Shown here: positions 54,842 to 64,000 of the stretch, piece by piece
Position numbering within the stretch: the first letter of the stretch is position 1
How the letters are laid out: each line of letters opens with the position of its first letter
Assembly: GCA_902618175.1 (NCBI GenBank)
Contig: CACMZN010000004.1
Location: forward strand, 21,990 to 85,989
Source: an uncultured Verrucomicrobiota bacterium
GTDB lineage: Bacteria > Verrucomicrobiota > Verrucomicrobiia > Opitutales > Seribacteraceae
Length of the DNA stretch: 64,000 bases
Direction of reading: 5' to 3'
The notes under the pieces: generated by a model
What the model saw: only the letters and a program-made list of their open reading frames with translations
What the model was told of the DNA's origin: nothing
The model's database searches: none
Made by a program: the position numbers and the translations under genes

Positions 54842-55151
54842 TTTTGAAGCCTTGGAGACGGAGTTCATTTCTGGCAAGAACAAATCCAGAATGCATTTTT
54901 GAAACCGTTTGAAAAATAAAATTCGAGTGTACGCAATTCTTGATATGGAAGCGATGATTTATAAGAGATATAAGGGTTGCCAAATCTATTTCCGCATGTA
55001 ACAAAATTGTTACTTATCTTGCTCTTATCATCCGAATGATGTCGAATTTGCCCAATCTCATATCATGCATTACCCCCGTTGCTGGTAAAAAGTGAGCTCT
55101 TTTTTTCACTCCGTACCATCTATGTTGGCTCCTGCATAATTGAAAATTCTC
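54842..55151. other. Gene-free intergenic region before the giant surface protein
   Basis: 310 bases between divergent genes, AT-rich, with no gene and no clear promoter or dyad that I can support. Promoters for both the symporter unit and the giant protein should lie here. Confidence 0.4.
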
Positions 55152-58100
55152 ATGATCCACCCCTTTTACATGAGATATCTTTCAAACTTGGCTTGTTTAT
55201 TAATTGGAAGTGTCTTGCATGGGCAAATTTCTTATCCTGCCTACGACTACAACGTAACGGAAAATTTCCAATCCTCTTCAAGTGCTACTTTCTCAATTTC
55301 TCTACCAACGGATTACAACGGAAATTCATTGATCGCGCACAAGGTGGTGGTTACTCCGACCAAGGGAGTTTTTCAAAGTACGACCGGTACCACCCTTACC
55401 TACACGCCCACTACATTTCAAAGTGGTGCCGATACCTTTGACTGGAATGCCACGGATATGGTCACGGGTGAGCAAATTGCTTTTCGGGCAACCATTCAAA
55501 TTGAAGAACTGAACAGTCCGCCCGTCATCGAATCCATCAGTGGAGAAAGTGGGGGTTCCCTTTCTTTTTCAGAAAACCAGAATCTGGTTACCACGGTACG
55601 AATATCGGATCCGGACTCGAACGGGCTTTCCGTTCCTCCCACGCTTGAACTAAATGTTACCGGTACCCATTCACAATATTTTGAAGTGGGAAGTCCATCT
55701 AGTTCCATATCAAGCAAATACGATTATCCCATAAATTTCAAACCTACTCCAGACTTTGAAACTTGGGAAGCTGCCAATTTGATTTCATTCAGCATTGATT
55801 TCAATGCTTCCGACTTCAATTCCAGTTCCGACTATCAATCTTCACACCTTGTATCAGTAACCCTTTCGATTTCCGACCAGAATGAGGCACCTGTCATTCA
55901 GGAAGGTATTGGTGGTTCCTCTCCACACACTTCGATTTCCATTAGCGAAGACAACATACCCGATTCATGGCCGGATGAGGGAGTCTCTTTGACCGCCATT
56001 GATGAAGATGGTGACCAGGTGTATTGGAAGTTTGACACCAATCGGACCAATGGAACCATAGGTACGATTACTCTTAAGGACAGTGCGAATTCCACGGTTC
56101 TGGCAACCTTGTCGGAAGGCGTTTACACCGCTGCAGACTTTAACACGGGAACCACATTGAAGGCTCATTATTCCGCTACCTCCAACCTCTTTGGTTCCGA
56201 AACCCTGACCTTTACGGTAAAAGACGGATCGGGCCTGACGGATACCTTTGGCATTGCGGTGACCGTCACACAGGATTCCTCGGATGATTCACCCAGCTTG
56301 AACGAATCCTCTACCATAGCAGTATCTTTTGCGGAAAATGGAACTGGACAGATACATGATTTTAACCCAACGGATCCGGATTATCCGGATGTTGCAGATG
56401 AGGCAACCTTGACCTATTCACTGTCCGGTGAGGATTCCTCCCTGTTTGCCATTTCCACGGGCGGCGTGCTCACCTTCAACGATGCTCCCGACTATGATGC
56501 GTCCACCTCAGCAGACGGAGATCAAACATATGAACTTTCTGTTATTTTGAGTGATGGCACGGGAACCGCCGATGATTCTCAAGACCTCGAGGTTACCATC
56601 ACCAATGTTGATGAAGCTCCGGATTTTTCTCTCTCTTCTCCAATCACTTTTAACCTGGAAGAGGATACAACCTGGAACTGGACTGATTTGGCTTCTCCTC
56701 TCACTGCATCCGATCCGGACTCAGGAGATGAAGCAACCCTGAGTTGGCAGGTTCAAACTGCTCCCATGTTTGGAGCTACAATTGATCTCAATGGAACCGG
56801 ATCTGCACCCACCACTTTCAACTACCAACCTAAGACGGATTACAGTGGAAGCGACACCTTTGTGATCAAGGTTGCGGATGCAGATGGATTGTCCGCGTCT
56901 CTTACTTTCAACGTCACCATAAGCGAAGTGGAAGAAGCTCCAGTAATCACCAGTTTTGATGGAAATGCCACGGTTTCATTGCAAAGAGAGGAAAACAGTC
57001 CATCGACCATTCAGGTTTCTGCCTCTGATCCCGATACCGGCGACACCATTTCCTATTCCATAGTTGGAGGAGCGGACCAAGCAAAGTTTACCATAGACTC
57101 ATCCAGTGGCGATCTGACTTTCTCTGATACACAACCCGATTACGAATCTCCCTCCGATTCAGGCAACAATAACGTTTATGAAGTGCAGGTGAGAGCACAG
57201 GATGCATCAGGGAACTCCGACGAACAAGTTTTTAACGTTCAGATCACGGACGTTGACGAATCTCCTTACTTCACCACCAATGGTTCCCTATCTTTCGTTG
57301 AAAATTCGCAGTACGTCACCGACGTCAACGCGAGCGCCACTGATGCCACCGATTCGGGTACCATCGACTTTTCTCTTCCCGCTGTGTCAAATTCTTTGGA
57401 TCGAGTGAAATTCGATGTGAACGCAAGTAGTGGTGTTCTCACTTTCGTTTCTGCTCCAAACTTTGAATCTCCCACGGATTCAAATGCCGACAATTCATAC
57501 ATTGTTATTGTTCGAGCCACCGATTCCGGTGGATCCGCCTTCCTGGATTTGGAACACAACATAACCATAGTGGACGCCAACGACGCACCCGTCATTACTT
57601 CAACCGATACTTTTCCGATTACCGAAGGACTCACATTGGTTGCCAATCTTACCGCATCCGACCAGGATTCTGGGGAAGTCTTGTCTTGGAGCATAATCGA
57701 TGGAAACGACACTTTCTTCAATTTGGAATCAAATGGTACTCTGAGCTTCAAGAATGCTTCCGACAATGACTTTGAATCCGGAGTTGGCTACACCCTCACT
57801 GTACAAGTGACCGATACTGGTGGGGCATCCGATTCCCAGGTGATCAGCATCCAACCATTGAATACCAACGAATCTCCTTCTTTCCGCTCGGAAGTCGTCA
57901 CCGAGAGCAGTGACGAGGACATTGATTTCCGAGGCCATGATCTGAACCAGTATGTATCTGATCCCGAAGGTGACACTCTCACATTCACACTTCTTACAAG
58001 CAATGACAATGCGTTTGTTACCGCTGATGGAAACTTTTCCCTGATTGCCCAAGCCAACGATTCGGGCACCGTTGATCTCAACGTCTCCGTATCCGATGGT

Positions 58101-61100
58101 TTGCTCACCGACATCATGCTGATAAGAGTTTCGTTTCTCCCGGTCAACGACGATCCGGTGATTTCCGATGAAACGATGTGGAGCGGTTTGATTTACGTTG
58201 ATGAGAATACGGATGCTAATACTGATGTCATTGATCTCAACCTCACAGATGTGGACGATTCCGAATTGAACGGAATCTATGAATGGGAAATTCTCCCCAA
58301 AGACGGAAACGCATCCCATAACGACTACAAGCTTTTTACGATCTTAAGCACTGGAGGGGTTCGTTTCATTGAATCCCCTGATTTTGAAGATGACTTATCT
58401 GTTAGTGGGGAAAACAAGTATGAATTCGACGTCAATGCCTCAGACTCGAGCGGAGGAAGTCATCTGATTACTCTCAGAATCAAAGTTCAGGATCTTGACG
58501 AGCAGTTGAAGCAAAATCTCACTTTGATCCCCACAATCAACACATCTGAAGAAACTGAAGTGAATGGCTCCTTAATTGGAACGGTGACGGATCCTGAGGG
58601 GCAACCTCTCTCTTACTCCCTGGAAGTCAATGCCAGCAAGGGTACGATTAATTTAAACAGCGATGGAACTTTTGTTTACATTCCCAATAAAAATGAAACC
58701 GGAAGTGACTCTGCCGAATTCCGAATTGCCGATACTTCGGGACAAAGTGTGAATGTTGCCTCATCTTTCATTATAAATGGTGTGAACGACCCTCCAGCTA
58801 TTGACGCCGTGGCAGGTGGGTTGGTGGAAATTGCGGAAAATACACCCCGTGATACCGTCATTTATGATCTTAATCTTACGGATCCTGATGACACGGATGC
58901 AAACGTTTCCAATTCCTACCTCTGGAGTTTGTATCCCAAAGCGGATGATTTCAATCATACCGATTACCTGAAATTTCAACTCGATCCGACTACCGGTCAA
59001 TTGAGATTCTTAAGTTCACCTGATCGGGAAAGCGACTTGTCTGCAGGTCAGATCAACCGCTATGAGATGAAGATTTATGCAACCGATCCCACGGACCTCA
59101 ATTCTTCGGTCGATTTGACCATTCTCGTGACCAATGTTGAGGAACCTCCTCTTGCATCGAAACCATCCATCTTCGCAACCAACGAGGAAGTTGAGATCAA
59201 GGACAACCTGCTTAATTATGTCACGGATCCTGAGGGCAGTCAGTTGACTTTTACCCTCTTGAGGGAACCATCCAACGGGTTAATCACATACTTTGATCCC
59301 ACCGAGGGTAATTTCACTTATATTCCCAACACGGATTTTTTCGGAAATGATTTCTTCGAATTCAACGCCTCCGACAACACCAACCAATTCTTGGAGATAA
59401 ATTGCTCCGTGACGGTAAACAATGTTGAGGACGCTCCCGTAGTCACGATCATAGAAAACGATCGTATTTTGATACCTGAAAACTTCTCCGCCACCTCTGT
59501 GCTTTATGATTTCAACCATACCGATGCCGATGAGGCAAATGCGAGCAACCCACTAGGTTTATATGAATGGGAAATCGGTCCCCCTTCCACTGATTTAAAC
59601 AGTATGGATTATCAATTCCTTTATCTTTCCAAATACGAAGGTGAACTCAAATTTCAGGAATCTCCTGATTACGAGAACAATAGAACAACTGACAACGTAT
59701 TCCAGATTTCCGTAAAAGTAACCGACTCGCAGGGTTTGCATGGTAGTTACGACTTGCGCGTTCAAGTTCAGGATGTTGATGAACCTCCGGTACTATCTGA
59801 ATCATACACCGGTTCATTCGATACCATGGAAGACACCGATCTGTCGATAAACCTCAGTGAATTCATCACGGATCCCGAGGGATTGAGCATGACTTTCTCA
59901 CAAACCACTCCGGATAGCAACATAACTGGAACCATAAGGGATTTGGTCACGTCAAGTGGATCCTTCATTTATTCCCCCAAACCTCAGGAATCGGGAATGG
60001 ATGACTTCAATTTCACGGTAACCGACATCAATTCCAACACGATCCCCGTTTCAATATTTGTAAACGTCATCGATCAGAACGACGCACCGGTCATTGACGA
60101 AGTTCCGGCAAATTTAATAACCGTACTGGAAAACACCTCAGCATCCGTGACCATTTATGATTTTAACGCGACTGATGAAGACGATACGGACGGCAATGCG
60201 TCCAACGACCTGGTCTTTTGGAGCTTGCGCCAAATATCAGGTGAAATTGATCCCTTTGATTATTTCTACGTCAATTCCGGAAATGGAAAACTTCGATTCA
60301 TCAATCCACCTGATTATGAGGACGGCAAATCCATCGGATCAACCATACAACAGATGAATGATTACAAACTGACCGTGCGAGTGGCGGATGCGGACAGTGC
60401 TTTCAGCGATTTGAACATAACGGTTCGTGTCACCAATGAGGAAGAACAACCGGTCACCACCTCAACCATCCTTCCTCCCATACTCACTCAGCAGAATGTT
60501 CCAATTGACGGATCCTTTTCTGATTTTGTATACGATCCGGAGGGCATGACCGTGGTGTATGACGTGGTCAGTCAGCCCTCCAAAGGTGTGCTCACCATTG
60601 ATGCGCAGGGAACTTACTCCTTTATCCCCAATCCGGATGCCTTCACCGATGCTTTCGATGACAATTACACCATTAGTTTTTGGGATTCGGACACTGATCC
60701 GGTTGAGGTCAATGGGACCATAAGGATTACCAACACCAGTGACAGTCCGGTGATCTCACCCCCGGGTGGAGTCACCATTGTCACCGTAACTGAAAACCTG
60801 CCCACCACCTCTATGGTTTCCGATTTGAATTTTACTGATCCTGATGATGCAAGCCCCACGATAGGTGATTATCGCTGGAGTATAAGTGCTTTTGAGGATC
60901 AGCCTAACCATGATGATTTTTCCAAGTTTCGCATCGACGATCTCAATGGTTCGCTTTATTTCTATTCCATCCCGGATTATGACGACGACCAGTCGGAAAG
61001 TCAGGACAACCAATATAAATTGCGGGTCAAGGTAACGGATCCGGACAACAACGTCGGGCACCTGGATCTGACCGTCAAGGTAACCGACGAAAACGAAAAA

Positions 61101-64000
61101 CCAGTCTTCACCGACGGTTTCCTTACCGATGCCAACGACACTTACGGGGTCCTGACCTTGTCTACGATGGAAGATCAATCTCTTCCCATTGACCTGTCAA
61201 CTTATGTTTCAGATCCGGAACAGGGAACTTTGTTATATTCCATCAAAGAAGGAGCCAGACCGACACAGGGCAATGCCGTTTCCCTCGATGGCACCGCCGG
61301 TACCTTCACCTACGAGCCCGATGATGATTACTTTGGCGAGGACAACATGACCTGGGTCATCCGAGACAGTCTGCCTGGCAACGACGTTGAAATTCTGTTG
61401 AAGATTTTGATTCAGAGTGTCAACGACCCTCCCGTTCTGACTTCCTCTTCGAATATATTCAAAGTTTATGAAAACAATAGAACGGTTCATCCAACTTCCG
61501 ACAACCTCATCAGTTTGACCGACGTTGACGACAATGATTTATCGGACACCTATTTATGGAAGTTCAAGGAAGATTCAGGTATCGCAGATTATGAATTGTT
61601 CGACTTGGATCAGGACGATGGCTCGATTTTCTTCAAAAATGCCCCTGACTACGAAAATCCAGAGGATGCAGACTTCGACAATCGCTATGAAATAGTGGTT
61701 CAGGTTCAGGACGAAGAGGGTGGGGTGGCCGAACTCTCACTCACTGTAAAGGTTTTGCCTGTGGACGAGCCCATTTATCTCAGCGATGTAGAGAAATTAG
61801 TCATCAACACCAATGAAGAGGTGCCTGCAGCCGGTGATCTCCGTTCATTGGTCGTGGATCCGGAAAATGGATTGATCAACTATTCCGAAGCGACTACGGA
61901 ATTGGGAGAGATTACCGTTTCAGAAAGTACGGGAGAACTACTTTTCGTACCCGGTGAAGATAAGTTCGGAAAAGAAACCATAGAATTCGTTCTCAACGAT
62001 TCGGAAGACGAGAACCGCAGCTTATCCGTGCAAGTTGAACTGGTCGTCAATTCACTCAACGATACGCCCATCATCTCCACGGTTCCGACCGGCAACGTCA
62101 TTGACTTCAATGAAACGACTTCCAGCGTTTTCCCCGTCTATGACTTCAACTTCACCGATGCCGATGAGATCAATCAGAGTGAACCGGCGGGAATTTATTA
62201 TTGGTCCATCGGACCCAAAAATGGTGATTCCACTCATATGGATCATCAGTTGTTTTACATAGACGAGGAAGGTTTGTTGAAATTTAGGGAAGATCCGGAT
62301 TATGAGAAAGATCAGTCAAGTGGGGGCATAAATCGTTACGAAATGGTTGTAAGCGTGACTGATTTTTATGATGCCAATGGGAGCATCCCGATCTCGGTTC
62401 GCGTCCTCGACTTCGATGAGAATCCGGTTCTGTCCGAGCCAGCTTTAAGTTTGACCACGAATGAGGACGAATCGATTCTCCTTGATCTCGCTTCCGTCGT
62501 CACCGATCCCGAGGGCAAGACGCTCACCTACGACTTGGTTGCGGGCAAGGAACCGAGCGAAGGAAACGTAACCAGTCTTCTGCCTAGTTACAATGGTCAG
62601 ATTACTTATCTGCCTGGGTCAAACATTTCGGGTCGGGATGCAATGACCTTCAAAATCACCGACTTGGCCAACAACTTCGTGGAAATTGACGTTAATCTCC
62701 TCATCGTATCGGTTAATGATCTTCCATCCATATCAGATTTTGAGGAGACTTTGACTTATGTGGAAAACGAAGACTCCACCATATTCGACTTCAACGTCAC
62801 CGATGTGGAAACGACTTCCGGATTTGAATGGGAAGTGGTGGGATCCGATGCCACCATGTTTCAAATTTCCCAGGAAGGATTGCTTAATTTCAAGACTCCG
62901 CCAGATCGGGAAAATCCAATGGATTCGGATACCGACAACATCTACGAATTTACTGTTCGTGTATTCGACAACTTGGGAGCGGAGGACAATGGTTCGGTAC
63001 GCATACGGGTATTGAATGCGATGGAGGATCCAAACCTTCTGCATTCCAATCCGCTCATACTCAACATCGATGAGGACAATCAAATCACTTTCGACGTCAA
63101 TGCAACGGATCAGGAAGATCCGAATGATCTAGTTTTTCAAAGTTCTCAGCCCGATAGTGGAGAGGTTTTCATTCATCCGCAGACGGGGGTATTGACTTAC
63201 ACCCCCCTTCCCAACACCAATGGATTCGACGAGTTCGAAGTCACCGTCACGGACTCGGATCAAGGAACGGATTCGGTAAAGGTGATTGTTAACGTGTTCC
63301 CTCAAAACGACTTGCCTAAAATTGAAAATCTTCCCCTGGAAGGATCGATTAAGGTAGATGAGAATGTAATCTTGGTTTACGATTTTGATACCAACGACTC
63401 GGATGATCTAAGCAATGCTGCGAGCACTTTTTATTGGAAGATAACTGGTGGAGACGATGAAATGGTTTTCACCATTGGAGCCCTGGATGGTGTCTTGCGG
63501 TTCAAGGAAGCGCCGAATTATGAGAACCCAATGGATGCAGACTTGCAAAATACCTACGATTTGGAAATCGGAGTTTCCGATGATGGATTCGAATATCGCA
63601 AATATCTAATCTCAGTGATGGTCACACCCGTGAATGATCCACCCGTATTCACCGACCTGGACGGCAATTTGACGATCTCACTGGCAGTCAGGGAAAACGT
63701 TTCCGTGCTCTACCAACCGAGCGTCGAAGATCCGGAAAGGGATCAAGTCAGGTTTTCTCTTAATAATGATGCCGCCAATCGGTTTAAGGTTGATGAGCTT
63801 TCCGGTATGGTGACCATCGCAAATCCTGAAGATATGGATTACGAAGGCAATCTGGGAAATTCATCATTGTTTTTCGAACTCAATGCTTCCGATGATGGGC
63901 AACCCTCGGCAAGTTCCATACGCACGGTAATCCTGGAAATTCTGGATGTGGATGAACCTCCCGTGCTTGGCGATCTTTTGAAAGACGCCAATGTTTCTGA
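55152..64000 (+). CDS. Giant secreted cadherin-like / tandem-95 repeat protein, 3' end outside window
   Basis: The frame is open from ATG 55152 (a second ATG at 55170, MRYLSNLACLLIGSVLHG, gives a clean signal peptide) to the window edge, at least 2,949 codons. The protein is a chain of about 26 beta-sandwich repeats of about 90-120 residues joined by linkers such as VNDPPVL, VDEPPVL, NVDEAPDF, QNDAPVI. Two types occur: cadherin-like (ENT...DxNxTDxDD...FxxPDYE...YEMxVxVTD) and tandem-95/VCBS-like (NEE...VTDPEGxxLTY...GxFTYxP...FxGxD). Acidic DxDxD-type linkers imply calcium stiffening. The role is probably adhesion or an envelope layer. The C-terminus, which would show the anchor or export signal, is missing. 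Upstream neighbours are unrelated transport genes. Confidence 0.92.
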   Translation, partial: MIHPFYMRYLSNLACLLIGSVLHGQISYPAYDYNVTENFQSSSSATFSISLPTDYNGNSLIAHKVVVTPTKGVFQSTTGTTLTYTPTTFQSGADTFDWNATDMVTGEQIAFRATIQIEELNSPPVIESISGESGGSLSFSENQNLVTTVRISDPDSNGLSVPPTLELNVTGTHSQYFEVGSPSSSISSKYDYPINFKPTPDFETWEAANLISFSIDFNASDFNSSSDYQSSHLVSVTLSISDQNEAPVIQEGIGGSSPHTSISISEDNIPDSWPDEGVSLTAIDEDGDQVYWKFDTNRTNGTIGTITLKDSANSTVLATLSEGVYTAADFNTGTTLKAHYSATSNLFGSETLTFTVKDGSGLTDTFGIAVTVTQDSSDDSPSLNESSTIAVSFAENGTGQIHDFNPTDPDYPDVADEATLTYSLSGEDSSLFAISTGGVLTFNDAPDYDASTSADGDQTYELSVILSDGTGTADDSQDLEVTITNVDEAPDFSLSSPITFNLEEDTTWNWTDLASPLTASDPDSGDEATLSWQVQTAPMFGATIDLNGTGSAPTTFNYQPKTDYSGSDTFVIKVADADGLSASLTFNVTISEVEEAPVITSFDGNATVSLQREENSPSTIQVSASDPDTGDTISYSIVGGADQAKFTIDSSSGDLTFSDTQPDYESPSDSGNNNVYEVQVRAQDASGNSDEQVFNVQITDVDESPYFTTNGSLSFVENSQYVTDVNASATDATDSGTIDFSLPAVSNSLDRVKFDVNASSGVLTFVSAPNFESPTDSNADNSYIVIVRATDSGGSAFLDLEHNITIVDANDAPVITSTDTFPITEGLTLVANLTASDQDSGEVLSWSIIDGNDTFFNLESNGTLSFKNASDNDFESGVGYTLTVQVTDTGGASDSQVISIQPLNTNESPSFRSEVVTESSDEDIDFRGHDLNQYVSDPEGDTLTFTLLTSNDNAFVTADGNFSLIAQANDSGTVDLNVSVSDGLLTDIMLIRVSFLPVNDDPVISDETMWSGLIYVDENTDANTDVIDLNLTDVDDSELNGIYEWEILPKDGNASHNDYKLFTILSTGGVRFIESPDFEDDLSVSGENKYEFDVNASDSSGGSHLITLRIKVQDLDEQLKQNLTLIPTINTSEETEVNGSLIGTVTDPEGQPLSYSLEVNASKGTINLNSDGTFVYIPNKNETGSDSAEFRIADTSGQSVNVASSFIINGVNDPPAIDAVAGGLVEIAENTPRDTVIYDLNLTDPDDTDANVSNSYLWSLYPKADDFNHTDYLKFQLDPTTGQLRFLSSPDRESDLSAGQINRYEMKIYATDPTDLNSSVDLTILVTNVEEPPLASKPSIFATNEEVEIKDNLLNYVTDPEGSQLTFTLLREPSNGLITYFDPTEGNFTYIPNTDFFGNDFFEFNASDNTNQFLEINCSVTVNNVEDAPVVTIIENDRILIPENFSATSVLYDFNHTDADEANASNPLGLYEWEIGPPSTDLNSMDYQFLYLSKYEGELKFQESPDYENNRTTDNVFQISVKVTDSQGLHGSYDLRVQVQDVDEPPVLSESYTGSFDTMEDTDLSINLSEFITDPEGLSMTFSQTTPDSNITGTIRDLVTSSGSFIYSPKPQESGMDDFNFTVTDINSNTIPVSIFVNVIDQNDAPVIDEVPANLITVLENTSASVTIYDFNATDEDDTDGNASNDLVFWSLRQISGEIDPFDYFYVNSGNGKLRFINPPDYEDGKSIGSTIQQMNDYKLTVRVADADSAFSDLNITVRVTNEEEQPVTTSTILPPILTQQNVPIDGSFSDFVYDPEGMTVVYDVVSQPSKGVLTIDAQGTYSFIPNPDAFTDAFDDNYTISFWDSDTDPVEVNGTIRITNTSDSPVISPPGGVTIVTVTENLPTTSMVSDLNFTDPDDASPTIGDYRWSISAFEDQPNHDDFSKFRIDDLNGSLYFYSIPDYDDDQSESQDNQYKLRVKVTDPDNNVGHLDLTVKVTDENEKPVFTDGFLTDANDTYGVLTLSTMEDQSLPIDLSTYVSDPEQGTLLYSIKEGARPTQGNAVSLDGTAGTFTYEPDDDYFGEDNMTWVIRDSLPGNDVEILLKILIQSVNDPPVLTSSSNIFKVYENNRTVHPTSDNLISLTDVDDNDLSDTYLWKFKEDSGIADYELFDLDQDDGSIFFKNAPDYENPEDADFDNRYEIVVQVQDEEGGVAELSLTVKVLPVDEPIYLSDVEKLVINTNEEVPAAGDLRSLVVDPENGLINYSEATTELGEITVSESTGELLFVPGEDKFGKETIEFVLNDSEDENRSLSVQVELVVNSLNDTPIISTVPTGNVIDFNETTSSVFPVYDFNFTDADEINQSEPAGIYYWSIGPKNGDSTHMDHQLFYIDEEGLLKFREDPDYEKDQSSGGINRYEMVVSVTDFYDANGSIPISVRVLDFDENPVLSEPALSLTTNEDESILLDLASVVTDPEGKTLTYDLVAGKEPSEGNVTSLLPSYNGQITYLPGSNISGRDAMTFKITDLANNFVEIDVNLLIVSVNDLPSISDFEETLTYVENEDSTIFDFNVTDVETTSGFEWEVVGSDATMFQISQEGLLNFKTPPDRENPMDSDTDNIYEFTVRVFDNLGAEDNGSVRIRVLNAMEDPNLLHSNPLILNIDEDNQITFDVNATDQEDPNDLVFQSSQPDSGEVFIHPQTGVLTYTPLPNTNGFDEFEVTVTDSDQGTDSVKVIVNVFPQNDLPKIENLPLEGSIKVDENVILVYDFDTNDSDDLSNAASTFYWKITGGDDEMVFTIGALDGVLRFKEAPNYENPMDADLQNTYDLEIGVSDDGFEYRKYLISVMVTPVNDPPVFTDLDGNLTISLAVRENVSVLYQPSVEDPERDQVRFSLNNDAANRFKVDELSGMVTIANPEDMDYEGNLGNSSLFFELNASDDGQPSASSIRTVILEILDVDEPPVLGDLLKDANVS
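58150..63640 (+). repeat. Alternating A/B two-domain repeat units in the giant surface protein
   Basis: From about 58150 the protein alternates a cadherin-like domain (A) and a tandem-95-like domain (B) with an A-to-A spacing of about 600-685 bases. A starts are near 58150, 58800, 59445, 60095, 60750, 61435, 62075, 62720 and 63320. Within A, DxNxTD recurs at the same position in seven of nine units (for example 58233-58250, 58866-58883, 60822-60839). The DNA copies differ considerably, so these are old duplications. Before 58150 the repeats do not alternate in this regular way. Confidence 0.75.

Overview
This is a 64 kb stretch of one bacterial chromosome, about 45% GC by eye. Gene content points to the PVC group, most likely a marine verrucomicrobium. 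It has secreted sulfatases (one fused to a DUF1080 domain), a DUF1501 / DUF1549-DUF1553 cytochrome / PPC / WD40 block, several Tat-exported oxidoreductase, isomerase and SGNH proteins, a DUF4212 + sodium:solute symporter pair, a DWG-type Ser/Thr kinase and a giant cadherin-like surface protein. No rRNA, CRISPR, transposase or integrase was seen, so the lineage call is inference from content.

Layout. 0-4 kb: start of an M48 protease gene, lemA, a sulfatase-DUF1080 fusion and two small DoxX-like membrane proteins. 4.2-7.4 kb: a formamidase + FmdB-like zinc-ribbon cassette with a strong terminator, lying between a degenerate tRNA-Thr copy (4202-4274) and an intact tRNA-Thr(CGU) (7372-7444). 7.7-14.5 kb: two MORN-type proteins, a secreted unknown facing a LysR regulator, an F5/8-type secreted protein, a broken flagellin/C-type-lectin chimera, and a TPR + pseudopilin pair. 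14.5-26.6 kb (minus strand): a protease / DUF1080-like / SirB1 / TPR fusion, then a four-gene planctomycete-type block (DUF1501, PPC protein, DUF1549/DUF1553 cytochrome, WD40 cytochrome).

26.7-30.7 kb: a three-gene overlapping operon of a small putative DNA-binding protein, an MscS channel with a cyclic-nucleotide-binding domain, and a secretin with a long unexplained C-terminus, preceded by two TTGCAWTGCAA palindromes. I regard this as the most interesting candidate system here. 30.7-36 kb: a sulfatase with HEAT repeats, rmuC, a monooxygenase-fold protein, a DUF2905 protein and a Tat-exported TIM-barrel isomerase. 35.8-45 kb: an orphan C5 cytosine methyltransferase followed closely by AddB-like and AddA-like helicase/nuclease genes, a DUF4396 protein and a CNBD-TM-coiled-coil protein. 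45-54.8 kb: Ser/Thr kinase, trhO, a zinc alcohol dehydrogenase, SGNH hydrolase, RidA, YdcF, a Gfo/Idh/MocA oxidoreductase, an outer-membrane beta-barrel and the symporter pair. 55.15 kb to the edge: one open frame of at least 2,949 codons encoding about 26 cadherin/tandem-95 type repeats, arranged in its second half as a regular alternating two-domain unit of about 645 bp.

Working together: much of the window serves a particle- or polysaccharide-degrading lifestyle (sulfatases, sugar-type dehydrogenases and isomerase, carbohydrate-binding modules, surface adhesin, solute symporter). The 35.8-42.9 kb operon is DNA processing, and the 26.7-30.7 kb operon looks like an envelope-spanning conduit of unknown purpose.
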